A DNA stretch of 64,000 bases, taken from assembly GCF_015278315.1 (NCBI RefSeq), contig NZ_JADIJE010000001.1, positions 492,566 to 556,565 on the forward strand. Direction: 5' to 3'. How positions within the stretch are numbered: the first letter of the stretch is position 1; each line of letters starts with the position of its first letter. The translations under genes were made by a program, and so were the position numbers. The DNA is from Microbacterium ureisolvens. Lineage in GTDB: Bacteria > Actinomycetota > Actinomycetes > Actinomycetales > Microbacteriaceae. Shown here piece by piece: positions 53,012-61,374 of the stretch. Under the pieces are notes generated by a model. The model saw nothing but the letters and a program-made list of their open reading frames with translations, was not told the origin of the DNA and searched no databases.

Positions 53012-56000
53012 TCAGCCGGCCAGGCTGAGGGCCACCAGTTGCTCGAGCGCCTCATCGGGGATCTCGACGCCAGGGAACCGGGCGAACTGTCCCATCGGCA
53101 TGGACTCGACCATCTTCAGCATGTTGCCGTTGTCCGCTGCGGCAGCCAGCTGCTCCGGCGTTGCGTTGGCCATCATCGCGTGCATCAGCGCCGGACCCAC
53201 GGTCGGGTGGCCGAACCACTCTCCGACGGTCGAGTCCAGGGTCAGCGGGTCCGGCCGATCCGTGTCGCCTTCCAGCTCGAGCGGGACGGAGGCGGTGATG
53301 TCGGCGGAGGATCGTCCGATCTCGACGCCGTACGTGCCCGGCTGCACGCGCCAGCGATCCTTCACGGTGTCCCAGTAAGCGAACGCCCGACGCTCCAGCG
53401 TCAGCTCCACGGTGCGCGCTTCGCCCGGTTGCAGCCAGACCTTCTGGAACGCGGCGAGTTCGCGGACCGGGCGACGCACCGGGGAGTCGGCGGGAGAGAC
53501 ATAGACCTGGACGACATCAGCCCCGGCGATGGCGCCGGTGTTGCGGACGGTGACCCGCACGACCGCGCGGTCGGGACCGGTGGCGTCGACCTGGAGTGCC
53601 TCGTGGCCGAACGTCGTGTACGACAGGCCGTGGCCGAAGGGATAGCGCACTGGCTGATCGGCCGTCGTGTAGTACCGGTAGCCGACGAAGACGCCTTCGC
53701 CGTATCGGACGATCTCGTTCTCACCTGGGAAGTTGAGGTACGAGGGGGTGTCCTGCAGCCGGTGCGGGATGGATTCGGCGAGCCGGCCGGAGGGGTTCAC
53801 CGCCCCGGTGAGGACGTCGGCGAGGGCTCCGCCGACGGCCTGGCCGAGCGCCCAGCCTTCGACGATCGCGTCGACGGCGTCGTGCCAGGGTTCCAGCGTT
53901 ACCACGCCGCCGTTGGAGAGGACGACCACCGTGCGAGCGGCTCGCCCGGCCACCGCGTCGATCAGTGCGACGTGTGCGTCGGGGAGGTCGATGTCGGTGC
54001 GGTCGAAGCCCTCGGACTGGTCCTTCTCGGAGAGTCCGACGAACACGACCGCGACGTCCGCGGCGGCCGCTGCTTCCGCTGCTTCCGCTGCTTCCAGGCG
54101 CAGTCGCACCGGGTCCCCGTCGGCCGCGTAGCCCGGCGCGTACGAGACGTTCTGCTCGCCGAGCGCGGCGCGCAGCTCGTCGAGCGGGATGTCGAGCCGC
54201 GTCGGGTTCACGTGCGAGCTTCCACCTCCCTGGTACTGCGGCTCGACGGCGAGCGCGCCGAGCACGGCGACCTTCTGCCCGGCACGCAGCGGCAGCGTCT
54301 GGTGCTCGTTGCGCAGCAACACGACGGCGGCACCGGCGGCGCGGCGGGCTAGCGCGTGGTGAGCGTCTTCGTCGAACGCGGACGGCATCTCGGGCAGACG
54401 GGTGCGCTCGACCAGCGCCGCGAGCCTGGCGGCGGCCTGCTCGACGACGGCGCGGTCGAGCCGGCCGTGACGCACCGCCTGCAGGATCGCATCGGTGCCC
54501 TCGTCACCGGTGCCCGGCATCTCGAGATCGAGGCCGGCCTGCAGTGCGTCGACGCGGTCTTTGATGGCACCCCAGTCCGAGACGACGAGGCCGTCGAAGC
54601 CCCACTCGTCTCGGAGGATTTCGGTGAGCAGCCACCGGTTCTCCGAGGCGAAGACTCCGTTGATCGCGTTGTACGCGCTCATCACCGACGTCGGTGCCGC
54701 GTCCTTCACGACCCGTTCGAACGCGGGCAGGTAGATCTCGCGCAGCGCGCGCGGGTCGACCTCGGCGCTGACACGCATCCGGTCGGTCTCCTGGCTGTTC
54801 ACGGCGAAGTGCTTCACCGACGTCCCCACCCCGGTGGACTGCACCCCGCGGACGTACTCCGTCGCCAGGATGCCGGTGAGCAGCGGGTCCTCGGACAGGT
54901 ACTCGAAAGTGCGGCCTCCCAGCGGAGAACGCTTGATGTTGATCGCGGGCCCCAGGATCATGTTCACGTTCAGCGCACGGGCCTCCTCTCCGAGCGCGAC
55001 GCCGACCTCGTGGATCAGCGCGGGATCCCACGTGGAGCCCATCGCAACGCCGGGCGGGAAGCAGGTGGAGGGCAGCGAGTCGTTGAACCCGAGGTTGTCG
55101 GCGGTGCCGTCCTGGCGGCGCACGCCGTGCGGGCCGTCGACCATCACCATCGATGGCACCCCGGCGCTGTCGCGGGTGGACCAGAAGTCGCGGCCCGAGA
55201 GCAGCGCCGCCTTCTCGGCAAGATCCGCGTCGTCCGCCGCCGACTCGGCGACGCTGTAAATGTCAGCGGGGATGTCGTCGCCGGCGTTCAGCGCAGCGAA
55301 GCCTCGTTCGAGGTCGGCGAGCACGGCGGCCGGATCGGGCAGCATCCCGGTGATCTGCCGCGGTGTGACCTCGTCCTGACCGCGCAGTCCGCCCGACATG
55401 TGCTCGGCGGCGCCTGGCACCCACTTCGCGATGACGCGCGTCAGCACCTCGAGCGCGGGCTTGTGGTCGACGATGTCGCCCATGCGGGAGTCCACGGTGA
55501 ACTCCCGAGCGAGCTCTTGGTCCACTTCGAACGGCTCGCTCCACTCGTGCGCGCCGGACGACACCTCCACCGTCCGGCCGGAGGGGAGCGCGACGTCGGC
55601 GGTGACCCCGACCGGCACCGTCGCGAAGACCCGCACCTGGTCATCGGCGAGCACCCACCCGGACTCCGCGGTGCCGTAGGGGGTCTCGAGCCGAGCGGCG
55701 GCGGACGTCAGCCCGCGCTTCGGGGGCTGCGGGGCGATGCGGATGCGTCGGTATCCGGGGGCCGCGGCCGCGAGGCCCGCCACCACACGGTGCATCCAGT
55801 CCGCGACGGCGCCGAAGGCGTAGTGGTTGAAAGAGGTCATGCCGCTGGGGTTGACCGTGCCGTCCGGCAGCAGCGAATCCCACCGTTCCCAGATGGTGGT
55901 GGCGCCCTGTTCCAGGGTGTACAGCCACGACGGAGCATCGGTCTGCATCAGCAGCCGGTACGCGACGTCGACATGACCGTTGGCGCTGAGGGCATCGGTG

Positions 56001-58069
56001 ATGATCGGGGTGCCGATGAACCCGGTGGCGATCTTGTAGCCGTTGCCGGCCACGATCTCGGCCAGCCGGTCGGCGGCACGCTGTCGCTGATGAGCGTCGT
56101 CGATCAGGTCGAAGGTCAGCGCGAGAGCGTACGCGGTGGCCGAGTCGGACAGCAGGCGCCCCGAGCCGGAGACGTACTCGCGGACGAATGCCCGCTGCAC
56201 CTCGTCTGCGAGAGTGCCGTACTTGTGGGCTTCTGCGGTGCGGCCGAGCAGCGCGGCGGCATCGGCCACGATGCGGGAGGAGCGCGCGAAGTAGGCGGTG
56301 GCGACGATCTCGGGGTAGGTCTGCGCCTGTTCGGGGCGGTTGGCCGGTGCCGTCGGGTCGAGCCAGTCGCCGAACTGGAATCCCGCACTCCAGACCCGGT
56401 TGGCGCCGGCGGCCGCTGTCACCTCGTCGACCCACGCGACCATGCTGTCGAACTGGGCCTCGAGGACGCCGAGGTCGCCGTGCGCCTGGTAGATGGTCCA
56501 TGGCACGACGGTCGCGGCATCCGCCCATCCGGCGGTGGGGCCGGTGTAGCCGGTGACGATCGCGGGGACCACCATCGGTGTGCCGCCGTACTTCTTCTGC
56601 TCGGCGGCGAGGTCCTTCAGCCACGAGACCAGGAATCCGGCGGAGTCGTAGAGGTAGGCCGCGGTGGGGGCGAAGACCTGCAGGTCGCCGGTCCAGCCGA
56701 GGCGTTCGTCGCGCTGGGGGCAGTCGGTGGGGATGTCAACGAAGTTGCCCTTCATCCCCCACACCACGTTCTCGTGCAGTCGGCCCACCAGCGGGTTGCT
56801 CGTCTCGAACCAGCCCGTGCGGCGCATGTCGGAGTGGATCACCTCCGCCGTGACGGCCGCAGGATCGAAGTCGCCGGGCCATCCGGTTACCTCGGCGTAC
56901 CGGAAGCCGTGGAAGGTGAAGCGTGGTGCCCATGTCTCCTCACCAATTCCGGCGAGCGTGTAGGTGTCGGTCGCCTTCGCCCCCCGCAGCGGCTCGACGG
57001 CGAGCTCGCCATGCTCGAGCACCTCGGCGTGCCGGAGAGTGACGGTGGTCCCGGCGTCGCCCGACACGGTGATCCGCAGCCGGCCGACCAGGTTCTGCCC
57101 GAAGTCGAGGATCGTCGCGCCCGACGGGGACGTCAGCACGCTCTGCACCGTCCGGGTCTCCACGACCCGCACCGGCGGTCCGTCCGGGGCGACCAGCTCG
57201 ACGTCGCCGGGCTCGCGCACCGCCACCGGCGTCCAGGCCTTGGTCGAGGCATCGGCGGTCGACCATGCCGGATCGAAGTCGCGGGCGTCGAAGTCTTCGC
57301 CGTTGTAAAGGTCGGCGGAGCGGATCGGGCCGGTCCCCGCGAGCCAGTCCGAGCCGGACGCGACGGTCTGCCGGGTGCCGTCGGCGTAGTCGATCTCGAG
57401 CTGCACGAGCACGCCCAGGTCGGTGCCGTAGAGCGCCTTCTTGTCCCCCCAGCCGAGGTAGCCTCGCCACCACCCGTCGCCCAGCCAGGCGCCGATGACG
57501 TTCACACCGGAGCGGACCTGGGCGGTGACATCGTAGGTGGCGTAACGCAGCCGGGATTCGTAGGCGGTCCAGCCGGGCGCGAGTTCGTCGTCGCCGACGC
57601 GCTCTCCGTTCAGTTCGAGCTGGAACAGTCCGTGCCCGGTGGCGTAGGCGCGCGCCCGGACGACCGGGCTGTGTTCGGCTGTCGTGAACGAGCCGCGCAC
57701 CAGCGGAGCCGCGATCGCGGAGTCGTTCGGACCGACCATCTGGGCGGTCCAGTCGGATGCCTCCAGCAGGCCCGCCTCGACCGGTGCCCAGTCGCTCCAC
57801 TCGCTGGTGGACCGGTCGGCGCCGTGCACGCGCACCCGGATCGCCCGCTGTTCCCGCGAGCGCAACGCGTCGAACGGCCACGGTACGAGCACCGACTCGC
57901 CGCTTTCGACACGGATGCTCTCACCGTCGCCCTGCTGCACCTCGTATGCCGCCTGGGACCAGCCGTCCGAGGCATCCGTCGTGATCCACGACAGGCGAGG
58001 GCGGGCATAGCCGCTGCCGAGGGCATCGCGGTGGTGCTCGAAGCGGACAGGCGTGACGGTGAGAGACAT
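53012..58069 (-). CDS. GH78 alpha-L-rhamnosidase / GH3 beta-glucosidase fusion protein
   Basis: One uninterrupted frame of 1685 residues. Residues 1 to about 855 are a full GH78 rhamnosidase: N-terminal beta domains, DCPQRDERLGWTGD with the catalytic-acid region near 455, and a (alpha/alpha)6 barrel. Residues 857-940 form a helical tail beginning FTVDSRMGD. From about 945 a GH3 enzyme follows: AEKAALLSG, KHFAVNSQETDR, the nucleophile Asp near 1165 in VVSDWGA, and the C-terminal FnIII-like part. It ends with another helical tail beginning LTLDSTVGE. There is no signal peptide, so it is cytoplasmic. It would strip rhamnose then glucose from imported rhamnoglucosides. It lies 29 bases after the MFS gene. 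The ATG at 58069 fits the GH78 start. Confidence 0.87.
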   Translation of the reverse strand: MSLTVTPVRFEHHRDALGSGYARPRLSWITTDASDGWSQAAYEVQQGDGESIRVESGESVLVPWPFDALRSREQRAIRVRVHGADRSTSEWSDWAPVEAGLLEASDWTAQMVGPNDSAIAAPLVRGSFTTAEHSPVVRARAYATGHGLFQLELNGERVGDDELAPGWTAYESRLRYATYDVTAQVRSGVNVIGAWLGDGWWRGYLGWGDKKALYGTDLGVLVQLEIDYADGTRQTVASGSDWLAGTGPIRSADLYNGEDFDARDFDPAWSTADASTKAWTPVAVREPGDVELVAPDGPPVRVVETRTVQSVLTSPSGATILDFGQNLVGRLRITVSGDAGTTVTLRHAEVLEHGELAVEPLRGAKATDTYTLAGIGEETWAPRFTFHGFRYAEVTGWPGDFDPAAVTAEVIHSDMRRTGWFETSNPLVGRLHENVVWGMKGNFVDIPTDCPQRDERLGWTGDLQVFAPTAAYLYDSAGFLVSWLKDLAAEQKKYGGTPMVVPAIVTGYTGPTAGWADAATVVPWTIYQAHGDLGVLEAQFDSMVAWVDEVTAAAGANRVWSAGFQFGDWLDPTAPANRPEQAQTYPEIVATAYFARSSRIVADAAALLGRTAEAHKYGTLADEVQRAFVREYVSGSGRLLSDSATAYALALTFDLIDDAHQRQRAADRLAEIVAGNGYKIATGFIGTPIITDALSANGHVDVAYRLLMQTDAPSWLYTLEQGATTIWERWDSLLPDGTVNPSGMTSFNHYAFGAVADWMHRVVAGLAAAAPGYRRIRIAPQPPKRGLTSAAARLETPYGTAESGWVLADDQVRVFATVPVGVTADVALPSGRTVEVSSGAHEWSEPFEVDQELAREFTVDSRMGDIVDHKPALEVLTRVIAKWVPGAAEHMSGGLRGQDEVTPRQITGMLPDPAAVLADLERGFAALNAGDDIPADIYSVAESAADDADLAEKAALLSGRDFWSTRDSAGVPSMVMVDGPHGVRRQDGTADNLGFNDSLPSTCFPPGVAMGSTWDPALIHEVGVALGEEARALNVNMILGPAINIKRSPLGGRTFEYLSEDPLLTGILATEYVRGVQSTGVGTSVKHFAVNSQETDRMRVSAEVDPRALREIYLPAFERVVKDAAPTSVMSAYNAINGVFASENRWLLTEILRDEWGFDGLVVSDWGAIKDRVDALQAGLDLEMPGTGDEGTDAILQAVRHGRLDRAVVEQAAARLAALVERTRLPEMPSAFDEDAHHALARRAAGAAVVLLRNEHQTLPLRAGQKVAVLGALAVEPQYQGGGSSHVNPTRLDIPLDELRAALGEQNVSYAPGYAADGDPVRLRLEAAEAAEAAAAADVAVVFVGLSEKDQSEGFDRTDIDLPDAHVALIDAVAGRAARTVVVLSNGGVVTLEPWHDAVDAIVEGWALGQAVGGALADVLTGAVNPSGRLAESIPHRLQDTPSYLNFPGENEIVRYGEGVFVGYRYYTTADQPVRYPFGHGLSYTTFGHEALQVDATGPDRAVVRVTVRNTGAIAGADVVQVYVSPADSPVRRPVRELAAFQKVWLQPGEARTVELTLERRAFAYWDTVKDRWRVQPGTYGVEIGRSSADITASVPLELEGDTDRPDPLTLDSTVGEWFGHPTVGPALMHAMMANATPEQLAAAADNGNMLKMVESMPMGQFARFPGVEIPDEALEQLVALSLAG

Positions 58070-58098
58070 CTGCGAAAAGCTTTCTGCGGGAAGGTGTG

Positions 58099-59439
58099 TC
58101 AGCGGACGGAGCGGATGCGGAGCACGACGGCGCCGGCGAGGATCACCGAGACGGCGGCCACGATGAACAGCAGGGTGTAGTTGCGCTCGTCGCCCGTGAC
58201 GCCGACGAGCAGGATGCCGGATGCGACGAGCGGAGCGATCGATTGCGGGATGGATGTGGCGAATCCGGTAATGCCCATGAAGCGGCCGGCGTCGGTCTCC
58301 CGCTCCGGCAGCACGTCCAGCAGCAGTGCCTGGTCGACCGCGGCGAACAGCCCTAGGCCGACGGACGTGATCAGCGACCCGGTGATGAGGAGCGCGAGAT
58401 CCGGCGCGAACGCCTGCAGCAGCATCCCGACCGCCATGATCAGGCCGCCCAGCAGCACGAACAGCCGACGACGCTTCAGCCGGTCGGACATGAACCCGCC
58501 GCCGATGGCACCGAACGTCACGGCCAGGATCCCGCCCAGGCTCACGGATGCGATGATGCCCGCGACGGACTCCACGCTGATCCCGAGGCGGTCGGCGAAG
58601 AAGAACGCCGTGTACGTCGTGTTCAGCGTGATGCCGGTGTAGAAGAGGAAGCGGCCGAGCCAGTTCCATGAGAAATCGGGGTACCTGCGCGGGTTGTAGA
58701 GGTACTTCGACAGCAGCTGGAGGACCGTGATCGGGTCCTTCGGCAGTCCGCGGCTGTCGTCCTCGTGCACGAGGGTGACGAACAGCACGACGAACAGCAC
58801 CCCGACCGCACCCGGAACGAGGAACAGCAGCAACGGGTCGCCGGTGAAGAACTGGGCGAGGATGACGCCGAAAACCGGTGCGATCTGGGTCGCGAAGCTG
58901 GTCAGGCCGGCGACCTTGCCGCGCTGGGATTCCGGCAGGCGGTCTGCGGTGGAGATCTGCAGGTTGCTGAGCGTGGTGCCCCAGCCCCACTGCGCGAGGA
59001 TCCAGCCCAGACCGACGACGAGGACGTTCGGCGCGAGTGCCATCACGACCAAAGAGAGCACGCCGACGAGCATGCCGCCGATCATGAACGGGCGGCGGCG
59101 CCCGATCCCGGTGCGGGTGCGGTCGCTCCAGATGCCCATGAACGGCGAGGTCAGCATCACGAACAGCGCGCCCGCGCCCGTGATGTAACCGAGGTACTCC
59201 GGGTGGCCGGGAGCCAGCGTGTTGACCCGGATGGTGAGCGAGATCGCCAGCGGGGTGATGAAGGCCATGAAGACGCCGAATTGCGCCAGCACCATGAACC
59301 AGATGTAGCGAGCGTTCACCTTGGGCAGCTCGGGAGCGGGGTGCGCCGTCTCGTCGAGTTCCACCGCGTTCGCCGTCGGCGAGGGGATGGTCGCAGGAAG
59401 CGGGGTGATGAGCGGTTCGTCGTTGCTCGGGGTCATCAT
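58099..59439 (-). CDS. MFS transporter (sugar/glycoside porter)
   Basis: A 446-residue, 12-helix major facilitator with a 40-residue soluble N-terminus. The loop 2-3 motif is GIWSDRTRTGIGRRRPF near residue 105, repeated in a weaker form as GGFMSDRLKRRR in the second half. This style is seen in glycoside-proton symporters. It is the first gene of the operon with the rhamnosidase/glucosidase fusion, so it likely imports the glycoside that the fusion cleaves. It is divergent from LacI. Confidence 0.87.
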   Translation of the reverse strand: MMTPSNDEPLITPLPATIPSPTANAVELDETAHPAPELPKVNARYIWFMVLAQFGVFMAFITPLAISLTIRVNTLAPGHPEYLGYITGAGALFVMLTSPFMGIWSDRTRTGIGRRRPFMIGGMLVGVLSLVVMALAPNVLVVGLGWILAQWGWGTTLSNLQISTADRLPESQRGKVAGLTSFATQIAPVFGVILAQFFTGDPLLLFLVPGAVGVLFVVLFVTLVHEDDSRGLPKDPITVLQLLSKYLYNPRRYPDFSWNWLGRFLFYTGITLNTTYTAFFFADRLGISVESVAGIIASVSLGGILAVTFGAIGGGFMSDRLKRRRLFVLLGGLIMAVGMLLQAFAPDLALLITGSLITSVGLGLFAAVDQALLLDVLPERETDAGRFMGITGFATSIPQSIAPLVASGILLVGVTGDERNYTLLFIVAAVSVILAGAVVLRIRSVR

Positions 59440-59464
59440 AGGGACTCCATTGTCGGGTTGGACC

Positions 59465-59480
59465 GCTAGCGCGTGCTAGT
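59465..59480. promoter_or_regulatory. LacI-type operator candidate 1
   Basis: GCTAGCGCGTGCTAGT, with CTAGC-GCGT-GCTAG as a perfect inverted repeat, in the 100-bp gap between the MFS and lacI-like genes. Read on the other strand it is ACTAGCACGCGCTAGC and matches operator 2 at 13 of 16 positions. Confidence 0.75.
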
Positions 59481-59508
59481 GACTGATCCAGGATGCTACG
59501 GTATCTTC

Positions 59509-59524
59509 ACTAGCGCGCGCAAGT
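59509..59524. promoter_or_regulatory. LacI-type operator candidate 2
   Basis: ACTAGCGCGCGCAAGT, a slightly less symmetric copy of operator 1, 44 bp away centre to centre (about four helical turns) and 15 bases before the lacI-like ATG. Paired operators allow looping repression and autoregulation. Confidence 0.72.
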
Positions 59525-59539
59525 CATCAGGAGAGGGAA

Positions 59540-60532
59540 ATGCCGGGAGCACCGACCAAGCGAGTCACCGCGGCCGATGTCGCCCGGTCTCTAGGCCTCT
59601 CCCGCGCGACCGTCGGGTTCGTGCTCAATGACACCCCTGGTCAGACCATCCCGGCGGCGACGCGGGATCGCGTGCTCGCGGAAGCGAAGCGGCTGGGGTA
59701 TCGCGCAAACAGCGCGGCGCAGGCCTTGGCCAGCGGAAAGAGCCGGATCATCCTGCTGGTCCTGCCTGACTGGCCGCTGGACTACAGCATGCGCACTCAC
59801 CTCGACGAGGCATCGCTCGCGCTGGACGAAGCCGGCTACTCGCTCGTCACCACGACGCCGCATCCGGGCGGGCAGGCCCGGCCGCTGTGGGAGACCCTCC
59901 GCCCGGACGTTGTGATGGGCATGGCGCCGTTCACTCGAGAACAGCTCGCCGAGATCCGTGGCAGCGGTGTGCAGCAGATCATTCCGCCGGTAGCCGCAGG
60001 CGAGGAAGGCGCCGTCGGGGATCTTGGATTCGCGGACGGCCCACGCCTGCAGGTTGACCACCTCCTCGAGCGAGGCCGTCGACAAATCGCCTTCGCAGCG
60101 TCCGCTGATCCCCGCATCGCGGACCTCGTCGCACAGCGGCGCGAACTGGCCCGGAAGACATTGTCGGAACAGACCGACTCGGGGTTCGTTGCCGAGGCCA
60201 CCATCAGCGAGATGACCGCGCTGGAACAGGTGCGTGACTGGATAGACCAAGGCGTCGATGGCGTGGTGGCCTACAACGACGACATCGCCGCTCTCCTCCT
60301 GGGCGCCGCGCTACGGTCAGACATCGCTGTTCCCGAACAGCTGGCGATCGTCGGCCACGACGACACCCCGCTCGCGCGACTCCTCGTCCCCGCACTATCG
60401 ACAGTGCGCGTCGACAATGCGGGCCTCGGCCGATTCCTCGCCGAGCTCGCCCTGAGCGCGGCGACCGGATCCGCGCCCCCGCAAGCCGGCCCCGAGACGG
60501 ACGCGCACCTCGTGGTTCGCGAGACCACCTAG
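59540..60532 (+). CDS. LacI family transcriptional repressor
   Basis: A 330-residue repressor. The HTH and hinge read VTAADVARSLGLSRATVGFVLN then LGYRANSAAQALASGKS, a full LacI DNA-binding domain. The effector domain is a periplasmic-binding-protein-like fold with GVDGVVAYNDDIAALLLGAAL and IVGHDDTPLARLLVPALSTVR. It has a GAGAGGG ribosome binding site. It most likely represses the divergent MFS/fusion/epimerase operon and itself until the glycoside or its product binds. Confidence 0.92.
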   Translation: MPGAPTKRVTAADVARSLGLSRATVGFVLNDTPGQTIPAATRDRVLAEAKRLGYRANSAAQALASGKSRIILLVLPDWPLDYSMRTHLDEASLALDEAGYSLVTTTPHPGGQARPLWETLRPDVVMGMAPFTREQLAEIRGSGVQQIIPPVAAGEEGAVGDLGFADGPRLQVDHLLERGRRQIAFAASADPRIADLVAQRRELARKTLSEQTDSGFVAEATISEMTALEQVRDWIDQGVDGVVAYNDDIAALLLGAALRSDIAVPEQLAIVGHDDTPLARLLVPALSTVRVDNAGLGRFLAELALSAATGSAPPQAGPETDAHLVVRETT

Positions 60533-60701
60533 AGACAGTCGAAGGGGGCACAGCGGGGTTGTCGGCGCGGCCGGACGCAGCGTTTCGACCGCCGATCCCC
60601 TTCCAGGCACCGCACGCAAGGCGACCGCAGCGACCATGCCGTTGCCTCGGGCCAGAGGTTCAGGCGGGTCGAACTTCGGCTCCGCGAGCCGGCGAGGCGT
60701 T

Positions 60702-61373
60702 CTAGAGGCTTCCGATGCCCTTGCCGATGACGGCGACGCCGAGGACGAGCAGCAGGATCGCCATGATCACGGCGTTCTCCTTCGCGAGCCATTCGCGAAG
60801 CCGGTCTAAGGCTCCGCGAAGCCGGTCGGCGGCCACCAGATAGCCGACCACGGGGATGAGGACGGTGCATGCCGCCAGCACCGTGAATACGGCGATCACA
60901 ACCACGACCTCGCCGACCTCGAGCGCGGCCGACCCGATCGCGATCCCCGCAGCCGCGGAAAGGAGCAGGTTCTTGGGGTTGATTGCGGCGAGAGCGAACC
61001 CGAGCCCGACCGCGGGAAGAAACGTGATGCGGTCGATTGCCTGCATCCACTTCGGCATGGCCGGCTCCTGCCCGGCCTTCGGCCTCCCGCGCCACTGCCG
61101 AGCGGCGAGCAGTAGCAGCCCGGCACCGAGGAGCAGCTGAATCACGCCCTCGACGGGTTTCGAAGCGTCGGCGCCCGCTTCGGGGAGGGCCGACGCGAGC
61201 AGGGTGAAGACCGTCACGGCGACCGCGATCCCGAGCACCCACCCCACGAGGAATCCGCTCCCGGTCACGCGCGCTCGCGGTGAGAGGAGCATGAGGATCG
61301 CCGCGATGATCGGGATGGGGCTGATCGCCACACCGACCGCGAGCGGCAGGATGTCTCCGATCACCGAAGCCAT
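60702..61373 (-). CDS. GAP/LysE-superfamily transporter
   Basis: A 223-residue membrane protein with six hydrophobic segments. AVGVAISPIPIIAAILMLLSPRAR at the start and ALAAINPKNLLLSAAAGI in the middle are two related blocks typical of the GAP/LysE-like fold. The ATG follows AAGGAG and lies one base after the sulP stop. In this operon it might export a product of sulfate-ester degradation or balance ions; the substrate is unknown. The 169 bases to the lacI end show nothing. Confidence 0.8.
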   Translation of the reverse strand: MASVIGDILPLAVGVAISPIPIIAAILMLLSPRARVTGSGFLVGWVLGIAVAVTVFTLLASALPEAGADASKPVEGVIQLLLGAGLLLLAARQWRGRPKAGQEPAMPKWMQAIDRITFLPAVGLGFALAAINPKNLLLSAAAGIAIGSAALEVGEVVVVIAVFTVLAACTVLIPVVGYLVAADRLRGALDRLREWLAKENAVIMAILLLVLGVAVIGKGIGSL

Positions 61374-61374
61374 G

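Noticed and set aside
54356..58180. A 1274-codon open frame on the plus strand opposite the GH fusion
   Set aside because: It is a shadow of a high-GC gene: its protein lacks domains, is rich in Arg/Gly/Val, and lies wholly opposite a well-supported enzyme.
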